Assembly: GCF_030687495.1 (NCBI RefSeq) | Contig: NZ_CP117435.1 | Coordinates: 3,972,501-4,036,500, forward strand | Reading direction: 5' to 3' | DNA from: Pseudomonas sp. FP453 | GTDB taxonomy: Bacteria; Pseudomonadota; Gammaproteobacteria; Pseudomonadales; Pseudomonadaceae | DNA: 64,000 nt | Shown here: positions 43,652 to 52,036 of the stretch, piece after piece | Numbering within the stretch: position 1 is the stretch's first letter | Layout of the letters: every line of letters begins with the position of its first letter | The notes under the pieces: generated by a model | The model's input: the letters and a program-made list of their open reading frames with translations, nothing else | Databases searched by the model: none | Told to the model about the DNA's origin: nothing | Made by a program: the position numbers and the translations under genes

Positions 43652-45873
43652 CAGAACGACGCCGTCAGGCTGGTGAACAAGGTTCGCCCGGACTGGTTGT
43701 AAGTCGCCGCGCCCGCACCGTCGATATTGTTCACGCCCTGGGCATTGCCTTCGCGCCACAGGCGTTTGTCGAAGACGTTATCCACGCCGGCCGTGAGGCT
43801 CAGGTTCTTGCTGATGGCATAGGTGCCGCTCACACCGGCAATCGCATACGGCGACAGCTGGTTGTTCGACGAACCGGTCACGCGGTAGCCGTGGTAGTCA
43901 TATTTTTTCGGCGTCTGCTTGCCGTACCAGGCCACGTTCGCTTGCAGGGACAGGTCTTGCGTGGCCTGCCAGTCGAGCATCGAGTTGAGGGTGTACTTGG
44001 GCGTGACCGAGAGCACATCGCCGGTCTGTTTGTTTTTCGATTGCAGCATGTAGGTGAAGTTGTTGGTCCAGGTCAGCGAATCGGCCAACGGCAAGGTGAG
44101 GTTGCCTTCGAGCCCTTCGACCAGCGCCTTGGGCACGTTTTCCCACTGGAACACGTTGGCACCCGCGGTGGTGCCCGTGCCGCCGGTGGCGGTGCCGACC
44201 GGGGTCAGGCCGGATTCGATCTTGTTCTTGTAGTCGTTGCGGAAGTACGTCAGCCCCGCGACCACACCGTCGTTGCGGTACTCGATCCCCAGCTCCTTGT
44301 TGACGCTGGTTTCCGCTTCAAGGTCGGCGTTGCCTTGCAGGTAGCAGCTCTTGGTCGAGCCGTAGCAACCCTGGCCGTTGCTGTACAGCAGGTAGTTGGG
44401 GTTGAGCTGATACAGGTTCGGCGCCTTGTACGAGCGGGCGATGCCGGCCTTCAAGGTCAGGGTGTCGGTGAGCACTTGGGACAGGTTCAGCGACGGGCTC
44501 CAGTTGTCGCCGACAATATCGTGGTGGTCCAGGCGCAGGCCGGGGGTGAGGCGCGTGCCGGGGCGCAGTTCAATGTTGTCTTCGGCAAACACCGAGAAGA
44601 TCCGCGACGACGAGGTGCTGCTGCGGTTGGTGCTGGTCAGCCCGGCCACGCTGCCGCCTGCAGTGGTGGTCTGGGTATTGGCGCTCGGGTCGTCGAGCTT
44701 GGACTCGACCCACTCGGTGCCCAGGGTCAGTACCTGCTCGAAACCGGCGTGCAGCGGCAGGCTGACTTCGCCGTGGGCGGTCAGGTCGCGCAGTGTGGTG
44801 GTGTAGAAATCGGTGTTGGCGAAGATGCCTTCGGTGCCGCCCGCGAGGCCTTCGTTGATGCGGCTGTTGCGGGTCTTTTCGTATTGCAGGTAGGCCAGGC
44901 TGCTGCCGAAATCCCATTCGCCACGGTGGGTCAGCGCGTAGTGTTCGCGGTAGAGGATATTGGTCTCATGGCCGAGCATGCTTTTCACGCTGGCATTGCT
45001 GTTGGTGTTCTGCGTATCGCCGGTGTAGATGTTGCCCTGGCGGCTGAAACCGGCCTCCAGGTCGAGGGTTTGCTCGGGGGTCATTTTCCAGCTGAGCAGG
45101 CCGTTGACGTCCTTGTTGCGCACGCCTTCGCGCCCCGCTGGCAGTGTGCCGATCTGGGTGCCGTAGCGCGCGGATTCGTGGCCGCTGTTGATGTCGGCGT
45201 CATCGGCGTTGGTCTTGGCAATGTTGCCGTACACGCGGTAGCTGAGGTTGTCGGTGAGCGGGCCGTTGAGGCCGAAGTTCATGCGCTCGGTCTCGCCCTC
45301 TGCCTTGTGCTGGGCGAAGTTGTGGTAGATCGTCGCCGAGCCGTGGGTCTCGGTGCCGGGCTGCTTGGTGATGATGTTCACCACGCCGCCCGCCGCGCCG
45401 TTGCCGTAACGCGCGGCGGCCGGGCCACGGATGACTTCGATGCGCTCCACTTGATCGGCCGGCACCCAGTTGGTGTCGCCCCGGCTGTCACGCTCGCCGC
45501 GCCAGCCGTAGCGCACCGAGTTGCGGCTGCTCACCGGTTTGCCGTCCACCAGGATCAGGGTGTTTTCCGGGCCCATGCCACGGATGTCGATCTGGCGGTT
45601 GTTGCCGCGCTGGCCGCTGCTGGAGTTGCCGGTGAGGTTGACGCCGGGCATGGTGCGGATGATTTCCGAGAGGTCGTTGGCCGGCGGGCGTTTCTTGATG
45701 TCCTCGGCGGTGATGATCGACACGCCGGGCATCTGCTTGATCTCTTCCTGCGCGGTGCCCAACACGGTCTGGGTCGGCAGTTCCATCTGCGCGGGCGCTT
45801 CGGCCTCGGCGGCAAAACCGGCGACGGGCAACAGGCTGCAAATACTCACGGCAAGCAGGGACAAGCGGAACAT
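43651..45873 (-). CDS. pfeA: Ferric-enterobactin-type TonB-dependent receptor (PfeA/FepA-like)
   Basis: This outer-membrane receptor has 740 residues. A signal peptide ends AGFAAEAEA. The plug has MPGVSIITAEDIKKRPPAND, NNRQIDIRGMGPENTLILVDG and GAAGGVVNIITKQPG, a close match to FepA/PfeA. The 22-strand barrel ends LFTSLTASF. GGAG lies 8 nt before ATG 45873, and a candidate Fur box lies 55-72 bp upstream. The adjacent kinase and response regulator match the PfeS/PfeR arrangement. Length agrees with PfeA (746). Confidence 0.85.
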   Translation of the reverse strand: MFRLSLLAVSICSLLPVAGFAAEAEAPAQMELPTQTVLGTAQEEIKQMPGVSIITAEDIKKRPPANDLSEIIRTMPGVNLTGNSSSGQRGNNRQIDIRGMGPENTLILVDGKPVSSRNSVRYGWRGERDSRGDTNWVPADQVERIEVIRGPAAARYGNGAAGGVVNIITKQPGTETHGSATIYHNFAQHKAEGETERMNFGLNGPLTDNLSYRVYGNIAKTNADDADINSGHESARYGTQIGTLPAGREGVRNKDVNGLLSWKMTPEQTLDLEAGFSRQGNIYTGDTQNTNSNASVKSMLGHETNILYREHYALTHRGEWDFGSSLAYLQYEKTRNSRINEGLAGGTEGIFANTDFYTTTLRDLTAHGEVSLPLHAGFEQVLTLGTEWVESKLDDPSANTQTTTAGGSVAGLTSTNRSSTSSSRIFSVFAEDNIELRPGTRLTPGLRLDHHDIVGDNWSPSLNLSQVLTDTLTLKAGIARSYKAPNLYQLNPNYLLYSNGQGCYGSTKSCYLQGNADLEAETSVNKELGIEYRNDGVVAGLTYFRNDYKNKIESGLTPVGTATGGTGTTAGANVFQWENVPKALVEGLEGNLTLPLADSLTWTNNFTYMLQSKNKQTGDVLSVTPKYTLNSMLDWQATQDLSLQANVAWYGKQTPKKYDYHGYRVTGSSNNQLSPYAIAGVSGTYAISKNLSLTAGVDNVFDKRLWREGNAQGVNNIDGAGAATYNQSGRTLFTSLTASF

Positions 45874-45927
45874 GGGGCGATCTCCAAACGTCAACCCGAC
45901 CGATAGCGGCGGGCCATCAAAGATCGC

Positions 45928-45945
45928 AGATGATAATCAGATGCA
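45928..45945. promoter_or_regulatory. Candidate Fur box before the PfeA-like gene
   Basis: AGATGATAATCAGATGCA resembles the GATAATGATAATCATTATC consensus in its left two thirds. It sits 55 bp upstream of the receptor start and 26 bp from the kinase gene end. Moderate match only. Confidence 0.45.
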
Positions 45946-45970
45946 ATAACGAGTAAAGAAACTTAACTTT

Positions 45971-47314
45971 CTAAACATTTGCCGCCGACAGGCGCAGGTT
46001 CATGCGCAGGCCCTGGCTGCCGCAGGTGGCCCACAACGCCCCGCCCTGCAATTCGATGGCACGGCGGGCGATGCTCAAGCCCAGGCCAAATCCGCTGCCG
46101 ACGGTGCCGTCCAAGCGCAGGTAGGCTTCGAAGATGCGCTCCAGGTCGGCCTCGGCCACCCCCGGCCCCTGGTCTTCGATCACCAGGCACCAGTTATCGT
46201 CTTCACGTCTGCCGCTGAGGCGGATCACCCCGTGTTCCGGCGAATGGCGGATGGCATTGCGCAGGATATTTTCCAGGGCCTGGGCGAAGCTGTTGAGGTG
46301 CACGTGCAGGAGGCAGGTGCTGTCCAGTTCACACACCAACGCGTCCAGCGGCCAGCCCGTTTCGAAGTGCGCATCTTGCACCAAGGCTTCCCACACCGAG
46401 GCCACCACCACCTCTTCGGCTTCAAGGCGCGGCTTTTCGGTGTCGAGCCAGGCCAGGTTGAGGGAGTCGTCCACCAGCCGGCGCATTTCCTCCACCTCGC
46501 GGGACAGGCGCTGCTGCAACTGCTCGGGCGGCAGGCCGCTGTCGCTGGCGATCTTCAAGCGGGCCAATGGCGTGCGGATTTCATGGGACAAGGTGCGCAG
46601 CAATTGGCGCTGCTGGTTGAGGCTCTGGCGCAGGCGCTCGGCCATGTGTTCGTAGGCGCGGGCCAACTCGCCCAATTCATCCGGGCGCCGGGTCACGCTG
46701 CTGCTGGCCAGCGGCGCCAGATCGCCCGAACTCAGCGCATTGGCGCGCTCGCGCAACTCATTCAGCGGCTGCACCAGGTGCCGGTACAGCAGCAAGCCCA
46801 GGCCCAGCGCCAGCAGCACCGGCACCACGCCGTGGGTGAACACGTGGGTCCACGGCGTGAGCCCCGGCGGCAGCAGGCGTTCGGGCAATTGCATCACCAG
46901 CCGGCCGCGTTCCGGGTGCTGGGGAAAGGCGATGCTGACGTAGGGCAGTTCATCGTCGAGGCGCTTGCTCATCGGCCAACCGAGCTTGCGCATAAAGGTC
47001 AGGTGGCTGACCTGCTCGGCATTCAGCGGCGTGGTGCCAAGGCTGTGCAGATAGTCATCCAGCACGGCGACCCACGTGTGTTCGCGCTGCTGCAAGGCCA
47101 GGCGCCAGCGTTCTACGGCGTCGGCATCGCCAGTGGCCGCCACTTGTTCGGCCTCGGCGGCGTACGCGGCCAACGCGATGCGGTCCGGTGCTTCCAGAAA
47201 GTAGGTGTTGCGTTCTACCTGCAAGCCCCAGCTCCACACCAGCCACACCAGCAGCACGCAGAAGCCCACTTGCAGCAGCGCCATTTTCCACAGCAAGGGG
47301 TGGCGACGCTGCAT
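45971..47314 (-). CDS. pfeS: Two-component sensor histidine kinase (PfeS-like)
   Basis: This 447-residue inner-membrane kinase has two helices (LLWKMALLQVGFCVLLVWLVW and VVPVLLALGLGLLLY) flanking a periplasmic sensor of about 125 residues. HAMP follows with LVQPLNELRERANAL. The H-box is LRTLSHEIRTPLARLK, the N-box LENILRNAIRHS, and ATP-lid motifs are DQGPGVAEAD and GSGFGLGLSIA. It is coupled to the regulator by TGATG at 47314. It is the probable sensor of the siderophore. Confidence 0.85.
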   Translation of the reverse strand: MQRRHPLLWKMALLQVGFCVLLVWLVWSWGLQVERNTYFLEAPDRIALAAYAAEAEQVAATGDADAVERWRLALQQREHTWVAVLDDYLHSLGTTPLNAEQVSHLTFMRKLGWPMSKRLDDELPYVSIAFPQHPERGRLVMQLPERLLPPGLTPWTHVFTHGVVPVLLALGLGLLLYRHLVQPLNELRERANALSSGDLAPLASSSVTRRPDELGELARAYEHMAERLRQSLNQQRQLLRTLSHEIRTPLARLKIASDSGLPPEQLQQRLSREVEEMRRLVDDSLNLAWLDTEKPRLEAEEVVVASVWEALVQDAHFETGWPLDALVCELDSTCLLHVHLNSFAQALENILRNAIRHSPEHGVIRLSGRREDDNWCLVIEDQGPGVAEADLERIFEAYLRLDGTVGSGFGLGLSIARRAIELQGGALWATCGSQGLRMNLRLSAANV

Positions 47315-48042
47315 CAGGCGCCTTCGCACATCAGCACGTAGCCTTGGTGACGCACAGCGTCGATGCGCAGGCCCTGCACGTCGATGGCCGCGAGTTTGCG
47401 CCGCAGGTTGCACACATGCACATCCAGGCCACGGTCCAGGCGGGTGTAGGGCCGATGCAGCACGTGTTGATAGAGGAAGGCCTTGGTCAGTGCTTCACCG
47501 CTGTGCTCGTGGAGGGTGCACAGCAGGCGGAATTCCGAGGAGGTGAGGCCGGCCGCTACGCCGTTGAAGCTGACGTCACGCCCATAACTGTCGAACGCCA
47601 ATGCCGACGGGCGCGCCAGCAACTGCGGCGCACGTGTCCCGCAATCGATCGCCACGCGGCGCAGCAAGGCGTCGATGCGCACGTCGAGTTCGGCCAGGCT
47701 GAAGGGCTTGGGCAGGTAATCATCCGCGCCCTGGCTGAAGCCGGTGATGCGGTCCTGCTCGGCGCCCAGGGCCGACATGAGGATCACCGGCGTACCGCGC
47801 TCGTGGCGCAGGCGCGCGAGGATATTCAGGCCGCTTTCGTTGGGTAGCATGATGTCCAGCAGGATCAGCTCCACCGGCGCATGCAGGGCCATGTCCAGGC
47901 CTTGGTCGCCGCGATGGGCGCTGTTCAAGACGAAGCCGCGGCGGCTGAGGTGGGTGCTGAGGTGGGTGCACAGTTCGACGTCATCCTCGATGATGAGGAT
48001 GCGTGGGGTGGGCGGCGGAGGGGCTAGATGATAAGTATTCAC
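47314..48042 (-). CDS. pfeR: Two-component response regulator, OmpR family (PfeR-like)
   Basis: This 242-residue regulator has the receiver domain RILIIEDDVELCTHL with phospho-Asp in ILLDIMLPNESG and Lys in DYLPKPFSL. The winged HTH has LTSSEFRLLCTLHEH and LDVHVCNLRRKL. The start is given as GTG 48042 (VNTYHLAPPPP); no strong ribosome site is visible, and the only in-frame ATG upstream lies inside repeat DNA. It is the first gene of the kinase-receptor-esterase run. Confidence 0.83.
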   Translation of the reverse strand: MNTYHLAPPPPTPRILIIEDDVELCTHLSTHLSRRGFVLNSAHRGDQGLDMALHAPVELILLDIMLPNESGLNILARLRHERGTPVILMSALGAEQDRITGFSQGADDYLPKPFSLAELDVRIDALLRRVAIDCGTRAPQLLARPSALAFDSYGRDVSFNGVAAGLTSSEFRLLCTLHEHSGEALTKAFLYQHVLHRPYTRLDRGLDVHVCNLRRKLAAIDVQGLRIDAVRHQGYVLMCEGA

Positions 48043-48107
48043 AATTACGGCAGTTTCGCATTCGATGAAACATTTCGCAATGTTCACTGATGCAACGGGT
48101 TCGAACT

Positions 48108-48132
48108 GTGGGAGCTGGCTTGCCTGTGATGG
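48108..48132 (+). repeat. Single REP half upstream of the regulator
   Basis: One unpaired GTGGGAGCTGGCTTGCCTG copy with a G-to-A-type change follows (TGTGATGGCGG). It lies between the PfeR-like start and structured element copy B. Confidence 0.7.
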
Positions 48133-48143
48133 CGGTCTATCGG

Positions 48144-48420
48144 TGTACATATCCATTATTTGGGTTACGGCGGCTTATGGTTCCGCCCTTACGGCGGGTC
48201 ACTTTTGGAAAAGAGCCCCAAAAGTAACCAAAAGGGCTCTTGCCCCAACACTCGGTGCCTCGCCTAGGCTCGGCATGCCCGTAATCCGACATGGATTTGG
48301 GGGGCCGCCGCCACGCGCCATCCATGGCGCGGGGCGGCTAAACCGGCATCCCTGCCGGTTTACCCCCCAAATCCATGTCGAATTCCGGCCAGCGTGTTTA
48401 ACGGGGCGCCTAAGATCAAA
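48144..48420 (-). repeat. About 280-nt structured element, copy B (inverted)
   Basis: Read on the minus strand it is nearly the same as copy A at 22661: same outer stem with G6/C6 end, same AAACCGGC hairpin and same CGCGCC hairpin. It faces copy C across the REPIN at 48482-48569. Confidence 0.8.
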
Positions 48421-48481
48421 ATCAAAAACAAAGCACGGCGGCCTAGTAGCCGACCGGGTCTCTGGAGCTGTCGCGTTTCCC

Positions 48482-48569
48482 TGTGGGAGCTGGCTTGCCT
48501 GCGATGGCATCGACTGGGTTTGCCTGATGTACCGAGGTGTCTGCATCGCAGGCAAGCCAGCTCCCACAG
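48482..48569. repeat. REPIN between inverted structured elements
   Basis: It has inverted GTGGGAGCTGGCTTGCCTGC arms and a loop with ACTGGGTTTG. It lies almost exactly at the centre of the inverted pair of 280-nt elements. Confidence 0.85.
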
Positions 48570-48625
48570 TTGAGCGGTGAACACCATGAGAAATACCGGT
48601 CGGCTTTAAGGCCGCCGCGCTCTGG

Positions 48626-48897
48626 CTTTTGATCTTACTTGCCCCGTCAAACACGCTGGCCGAACGCAGGCTTGAATCCGTGGGCAACCCGGCAGGACGC
48701 CGGGTTAGCCGCCCTGCGCCATGGATGGCGCATGGCGGCGGCCCACGGATTCAAGCCGGAGTGAGGGCATGCCGAGCCTAGGCGAGGCACCGAGTGTTGG
48801 GGCAAGAGCCCTTTGCTTACTTTGGGGCTTTTCCAAAGTGAGCCGCCGTAAGGGCGGAACCATAGGAAGCCGTTACCTAAATAACGGATATGTACAC
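48626..48897 (+). repeat. About 270-nt structured element, copy C (diverged stem)
   Basis: It has the same architecture as copy A but a different outer stem: 48669-48685 pairs perfectly with 48741-48757 (17 bp, GGCTTGAATCC...). The inner hairpin is AACCCGGC/GCCGGGTT in place of AAACCGGC/GCCGGTTT. The second long-range pair is GCTTACTTTGG (48815-48825) with CCAAAGTGAGC (48833-48843). The sequence changes preserve pairing. Confidence 0.82.
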
Positions 48898-48952
48898 CAC
48901 CACCAAAAACCAAAAAAACCACCCCAGTTATATCCATAGCCAAAAACGATAT

Positions 48953-48964
48953 TGGTATATACCA
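48953..48964. promoter_or_regulatory. Candidate GntR/UTRA operator
   Basis: TGGTATATACCA is a perfect 12-bp palindrome 54 bp before the first gene of the salvage cluster. HutC/UTRA-type regulators (PhnF, YvoA) bind TGGTnTAnACCA-like sites, and the last gene of the cluster encodes such a regulator. A weaker GGTCAGACC palindrome occurs before the TonB receptor gene. Confidence 0.6.
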
Positions 48965-49018
48965 GATCACTCCCCTATAAATCCCCGACCAAAACAAGCT
49001 GTGCTGGAGTAACACGCA

Positions 49019-49939
49019 ATGGTGTCGGTAAAGGTAATGCTCGAATACTTCCACCCCTGGCCAAACTCGGCCGGCCTGTACCTGGCCCGCGAACGCGGCT
49101 GGTACAAGGAACTGGGCCTGGAGGTGGAACTGGTCGTCCACGACCCCTACCACGGCGACACCCTGCAACACCTGCTCACCGGCGCCGCCGATTTCGGCCT
49201 GTTCCCCAGCAACCGCCTGCTGGTGCGCCGCAGCCTCGGCCAACCGCTACAAGGCATCGCCGCGATCAACCACGCCGGCCTGGAATCGATCCAGACCCTC
49301 ACCGACTCCGGCATCCGCCGCCCCCGCGACCTCGTAGGCAAACGCCTGGCCCTCAACCCGACGCCACGCGGCCTGGCCATGGTGCGCCACCTGGTCAGCC
49401 GCGACGGCGGCGACCCGGACGGTGTAATCCTCGTAGACAGCGGCGTGCGCGAACTGCGTCCCGAGCAACTGGCCGAAGGCCTCGCCGATGCCAGCTTCGG
49501 CGGCTACTGGGCCTGGGAAGCCTTGATGCACAGCCCCATCGCCAGCGAACGCCGCGTGGTGTTGCCGGTGGATGAGATCGGCGCACCGGCCTATCACAGC
49601 TACCTGCTCGGCGCCCATGAACGCACCCTGGCGGACAAGCCCGAAGTGGTACGTGATTTCCTCGCCGCCACCGCGCGCGGTTATCTGGCCGTGGCACAAG
49701 ACCCGTCAATCGCCCTCGCCGCCTACGAGCACACCACGCCGTATTTCCCGGCGGAATTGTTGAGCGCCTCACTGCATAAGATCGCCCCGACCTGGCTGCA
49801 CCAAGGCCGCTGGGGCGAGCAACGCCAGGCGCTGCTACAACCCTACGCCGAGTGGCTGCACAGCCACGCGGTGCTCGACAACCCGCAGGCCTGGCAAGGC
49901 TCAACCAGCAACGCCTTCCTGCCCGAGGTGGCGGCATGA
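49019..49939 (+). CDS. NMT1/THI5-like binding protein without signal peptide
   Basis: This 306-residue protein has the NMT1/SsuA-type periplasmic-binding fold: KVMLEYFHPWPNSAGLYLARERGWYKELGLEVEL, then DFGLFPSNRLLVRRSLGQPL and LVGKRLALNPTPRG. It starts directly at the first beta strand; an in-frame TAA two codons upstream excludes a longer N-terminus, so no signal peptide exists. No ABC permease or ATPase is nearby. It is therefore probably cytosolic. The Cys-rich CCCFC motif of yeast Thi5 is absent. It overlaps the kinase gene by 4 bp. Function is unproven; a pyrimidine or thiamine-precursor ligand is possible. Confidence 0.78.
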   Translation: MVSVKVMLEYFHPWPNSAGLYLARERGWYKELGLEVELVVHDPYHGDTLQHLLTGAADFGLFPSNRLLVRRSLGQPLQGIAAINHAGLESIQTLTDSGIRRPRDLVGKRLALNPTPRGLAMVRHLVSRDGGDPDGVILVDSGVRELRPEQLAEGLADASFGGYWAWEALMHSPIASERRVVLPVDEIGAPAYHSYLLGAHERTLADKPEVVRDFLAATARGYLAVAQDPSIALAAYEHTTPYFPAELLSASLHKIAPTWLHQGRWGEQRQALLQPYAEWLHSHAVLDNPQAWQGSTSNAFLPEVAA

Positions 49940-51039
49940 AGCCACAACGCACCTCCCATGGCCTGGGCCTGGAACCGGTCGCCGCCGACTGGCCGGCGTT
50001 GCACGAAAGCGACATCGAACAGCTGCTGCGCCATTACCCGCAACTGGGCGCGCTGCGCAGCCTGCATTGGCACAGCCCGCGACCGTTTTCCGCCGCAGGC
50101 TTGATCACCACCGGCACGGGCACGCTGTTCGTCAAACGTCATCACCAACACGTGCGCCAAGCGGCGTGGCTGGCAGAAGAACACCGCCTGATCGCCCACC
50201 TGCATGGCCAAGGCGCGCCAGTGGCCGCAGTGGTGCCGAACCAACAGGGCGCCACGGCCACCGAGCAAGGTGAGTGGACCTATGAAGTGCACCACATCGC
50301 CGAGGGCCTGGACCTGTATCGCGATGCGCTGTCGTGGTCGCCGTTTCAACAGCATCAGCACGCCGTCGCTGCCGGCCAGGCCTTGGCACGCTTGCATCAA
50401 GCGGCTGAACACTACGCCGCGCCGCAACGCCAGACCCCGGTGCTATTGGCCAACGCGCGACTGATCCAGCACGCAGCACCGCTGGAAAACATCAGCAGCG
50501 CCTACCTCGCCGACAAAGACTGGCATGCCCAGCTCAGCGAGTGGTTGCTACCCTGGCACCGCGAGTTGCATCCGTTGTTGCGCGAGCAACCGCCGCTGTG
50601 GACCCACAACGACTGGCACGCCTCCAACCTGTTGTGGAACGCCGACGGCAGTGTCTCCAGCGTGCTGGACTTCGGCCTGGCCGACCGCACCTTCGCCCTC
50701 TTCGACCTGGCCACCGCCATCGAACGCAACGCCGTACCCTGGCTCGACCTGGACACCGGTGGCGTGGCCCGCGCCGATCTCGACAGCGTCGATGCGCTGC
50801 TCGCCGGCTACCACCAGATTCGCCCGTTGCGCGCCAGAGACCTGCACACCCTCAGCGCCCTGCTGCCCTTGGTGCATGTGGATTTCGCGCTGTCCGAGGT
50901 GGCGTACTTCCACGACATCGTCGGCTCCACCGCCAGCGCCGATGTGGCGTATTACGCCTACTTGCTCGGCCATCTGCGCTGGTTTGCCGGGGCCGAAGGG
51001 CAGCGTCTACTTGGCCATATCCGGCGTAAAAACGTATGA
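49936..51039 (+). CDS. APH/choline-kinase-family phosphotransferase
   Basis: This 367-residue cytosolic kinase has the APH Brenner motif THNDWHASNLLW (catalytic Asp and Asn) and the metal-binding VLDFGLAD. The N-lobe has LFVKRHHQHVRQAAWLAEEH with the ATP-anchoring Lys. It is longer than ThiK (about 274) but of the same superfamily. Coupling to the NMT1-like gene and the rhodanese gene suggests phosphorylation of an imported small molecule such as thiamine. Confidence 0.8.
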   Translation: MKPQRTSHGLGLEPVAADWPALHESDIEQLLRHYPQLGALRSLHWHSPRPFSAAGLITTGTGTLFVKRHHQHVRQAAWLAEEHRLIAHLHGQGAPVAAVVPNQQGATATEQGEWTYEVHHIAEGLDLYRDALSWSPFQQHQHAVAAGQALARLHQAAEHYAAPQRQTPVLLANARLIQHAAPLENISSAYLADKDWHAQLSEWLLPWHRELHPLLREQPPLWTHNDWHASNLLWNADGSVSSVLDFGLADRTFALFDLATAIERNAVPWLDLDTGGVARADLDSVDALLAGYHQIRPLRARDLHTLSALLPLVHVDFALSEVAYFHDIVGSTASADVAYYAYLLGHLRWFAGAEGQRLLGHIRRKNV

Positions 51040-51909
51040 GCATTCTGGTCGACAGCCAGTGGCTGCACGCGCTTCTCGCCGACCCGACGCTGGTGGTGCT
51101 GGATGCCACGGTGGTGTTACCAGCGCCCGAATTCGACGGTGACTACCGCGTCCACAGCGGCGAGGAAGGTTGGTTGCAGGCGCATATTCCCGGCGCGCGA
51201 CATGCCGATTTATTGACTGAACTGGCCGACACCCAGGCCAGTTTCAGCTTCGCCCTGCCGCCCCCCCGAAACCCTGGTCAGCGTAATGGCCAGCCTCGGC
51301 GCCGGCCAAGGCAAAACCCTGGTCGTCTACGACCGCGCCGATGGCTTCTGGGCTGCGCGGTTGTGGTGGATGCTGCGCGGCGTGGGCATCGACGCAAGCG
51401 TACTCGACGGCGGCTTCAATGCCTGGCGCGCAGCCGGTCTACCCGAACACAACGGCCCCGCCGAACCGATAACACCCGTACAACCCTGGGCCATCCACCC
51501 GCGTCAAAACCTGTGGATCGACCGCCACGGCGTCGAAGCCATCGCCAGAGGCCACGCCCCGGGCGTGCTGATCTGCGCCCTCGGTGCCGCGCTGTTTGAA
51601 GGCTCAACCGCCACCCGCTACGCCCGACGCGGACACATCCCCGGCAGCCAGAACCTGCCGGCCCGCCAGCTGTTCGACGCCCACGGCCGCTACCTGCCCA
51701 AGGATGCCCTGGCCCGGGCGATTGGCCCCACGCTGCTGCACAGCGACGGCCCCCTGGTGCTGTATTGCGGCGGCGGTATTTCCGCTGCCGCCAATGCGTT
51801 GGCCCTGACCCTGTTGGGTCGCCAGGACATCGCGATCTACGACGGTTCCCTACAGGAATGGGCCGCCGACGCACGTTTGCCAATGACTACCGGAGCAGCT
51901 CCGGCCTGA
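51036..51909 (+). pseudogene. Two-domain rhodanese/sulfurtransferase, frameshifted in a C7 run
   Basis: The N-terminal domain (LVDSQWLHALLADPTLVVLD, QAHIPGARHADLLTEL) stops matching after ALPPP. The frame resumes as ETLVSVMASLGAGQGKTLVVYD and continues with DGGFNAWRAAGLPEH, GHIPGSQNLPARQL and the active site VLYCGGGISAAANAL with Cys. One surplus C in 51261-51267 explains it. The protein would be about 290 residues, thiosulfate- or mercaptopyruvate-sulfurtransferase-like. The gene overlaps the kinase gene by 4 bp. Confidence 0.82.
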
Positions 51910-52036
51910 CGCCACTTCTGGCGAACTCGGCTTTTTCATCACGAACTGGCAACCCGTCCGTTGCGCAGCGCTGGGCCCCTTTGCGCCCGATAAAAGCGTA
52001 CGGCAGCGGCGGTCAGACCTTTGGAGCGCTCTCTAC

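Noticed and set aside
48065..48687. Several open frames of 60-170 codons in the repeat block
   Set aside because: They consist of REP and structured-element DNA and recur as shadows in the copy at 22593-23069.
51910..52036. TPP riboswitch before the TonB receptor or the first salvage gene
   Set aside because: The conserved CTGAGA and distal thi-box elements were looked for by eye and not found in either leader.
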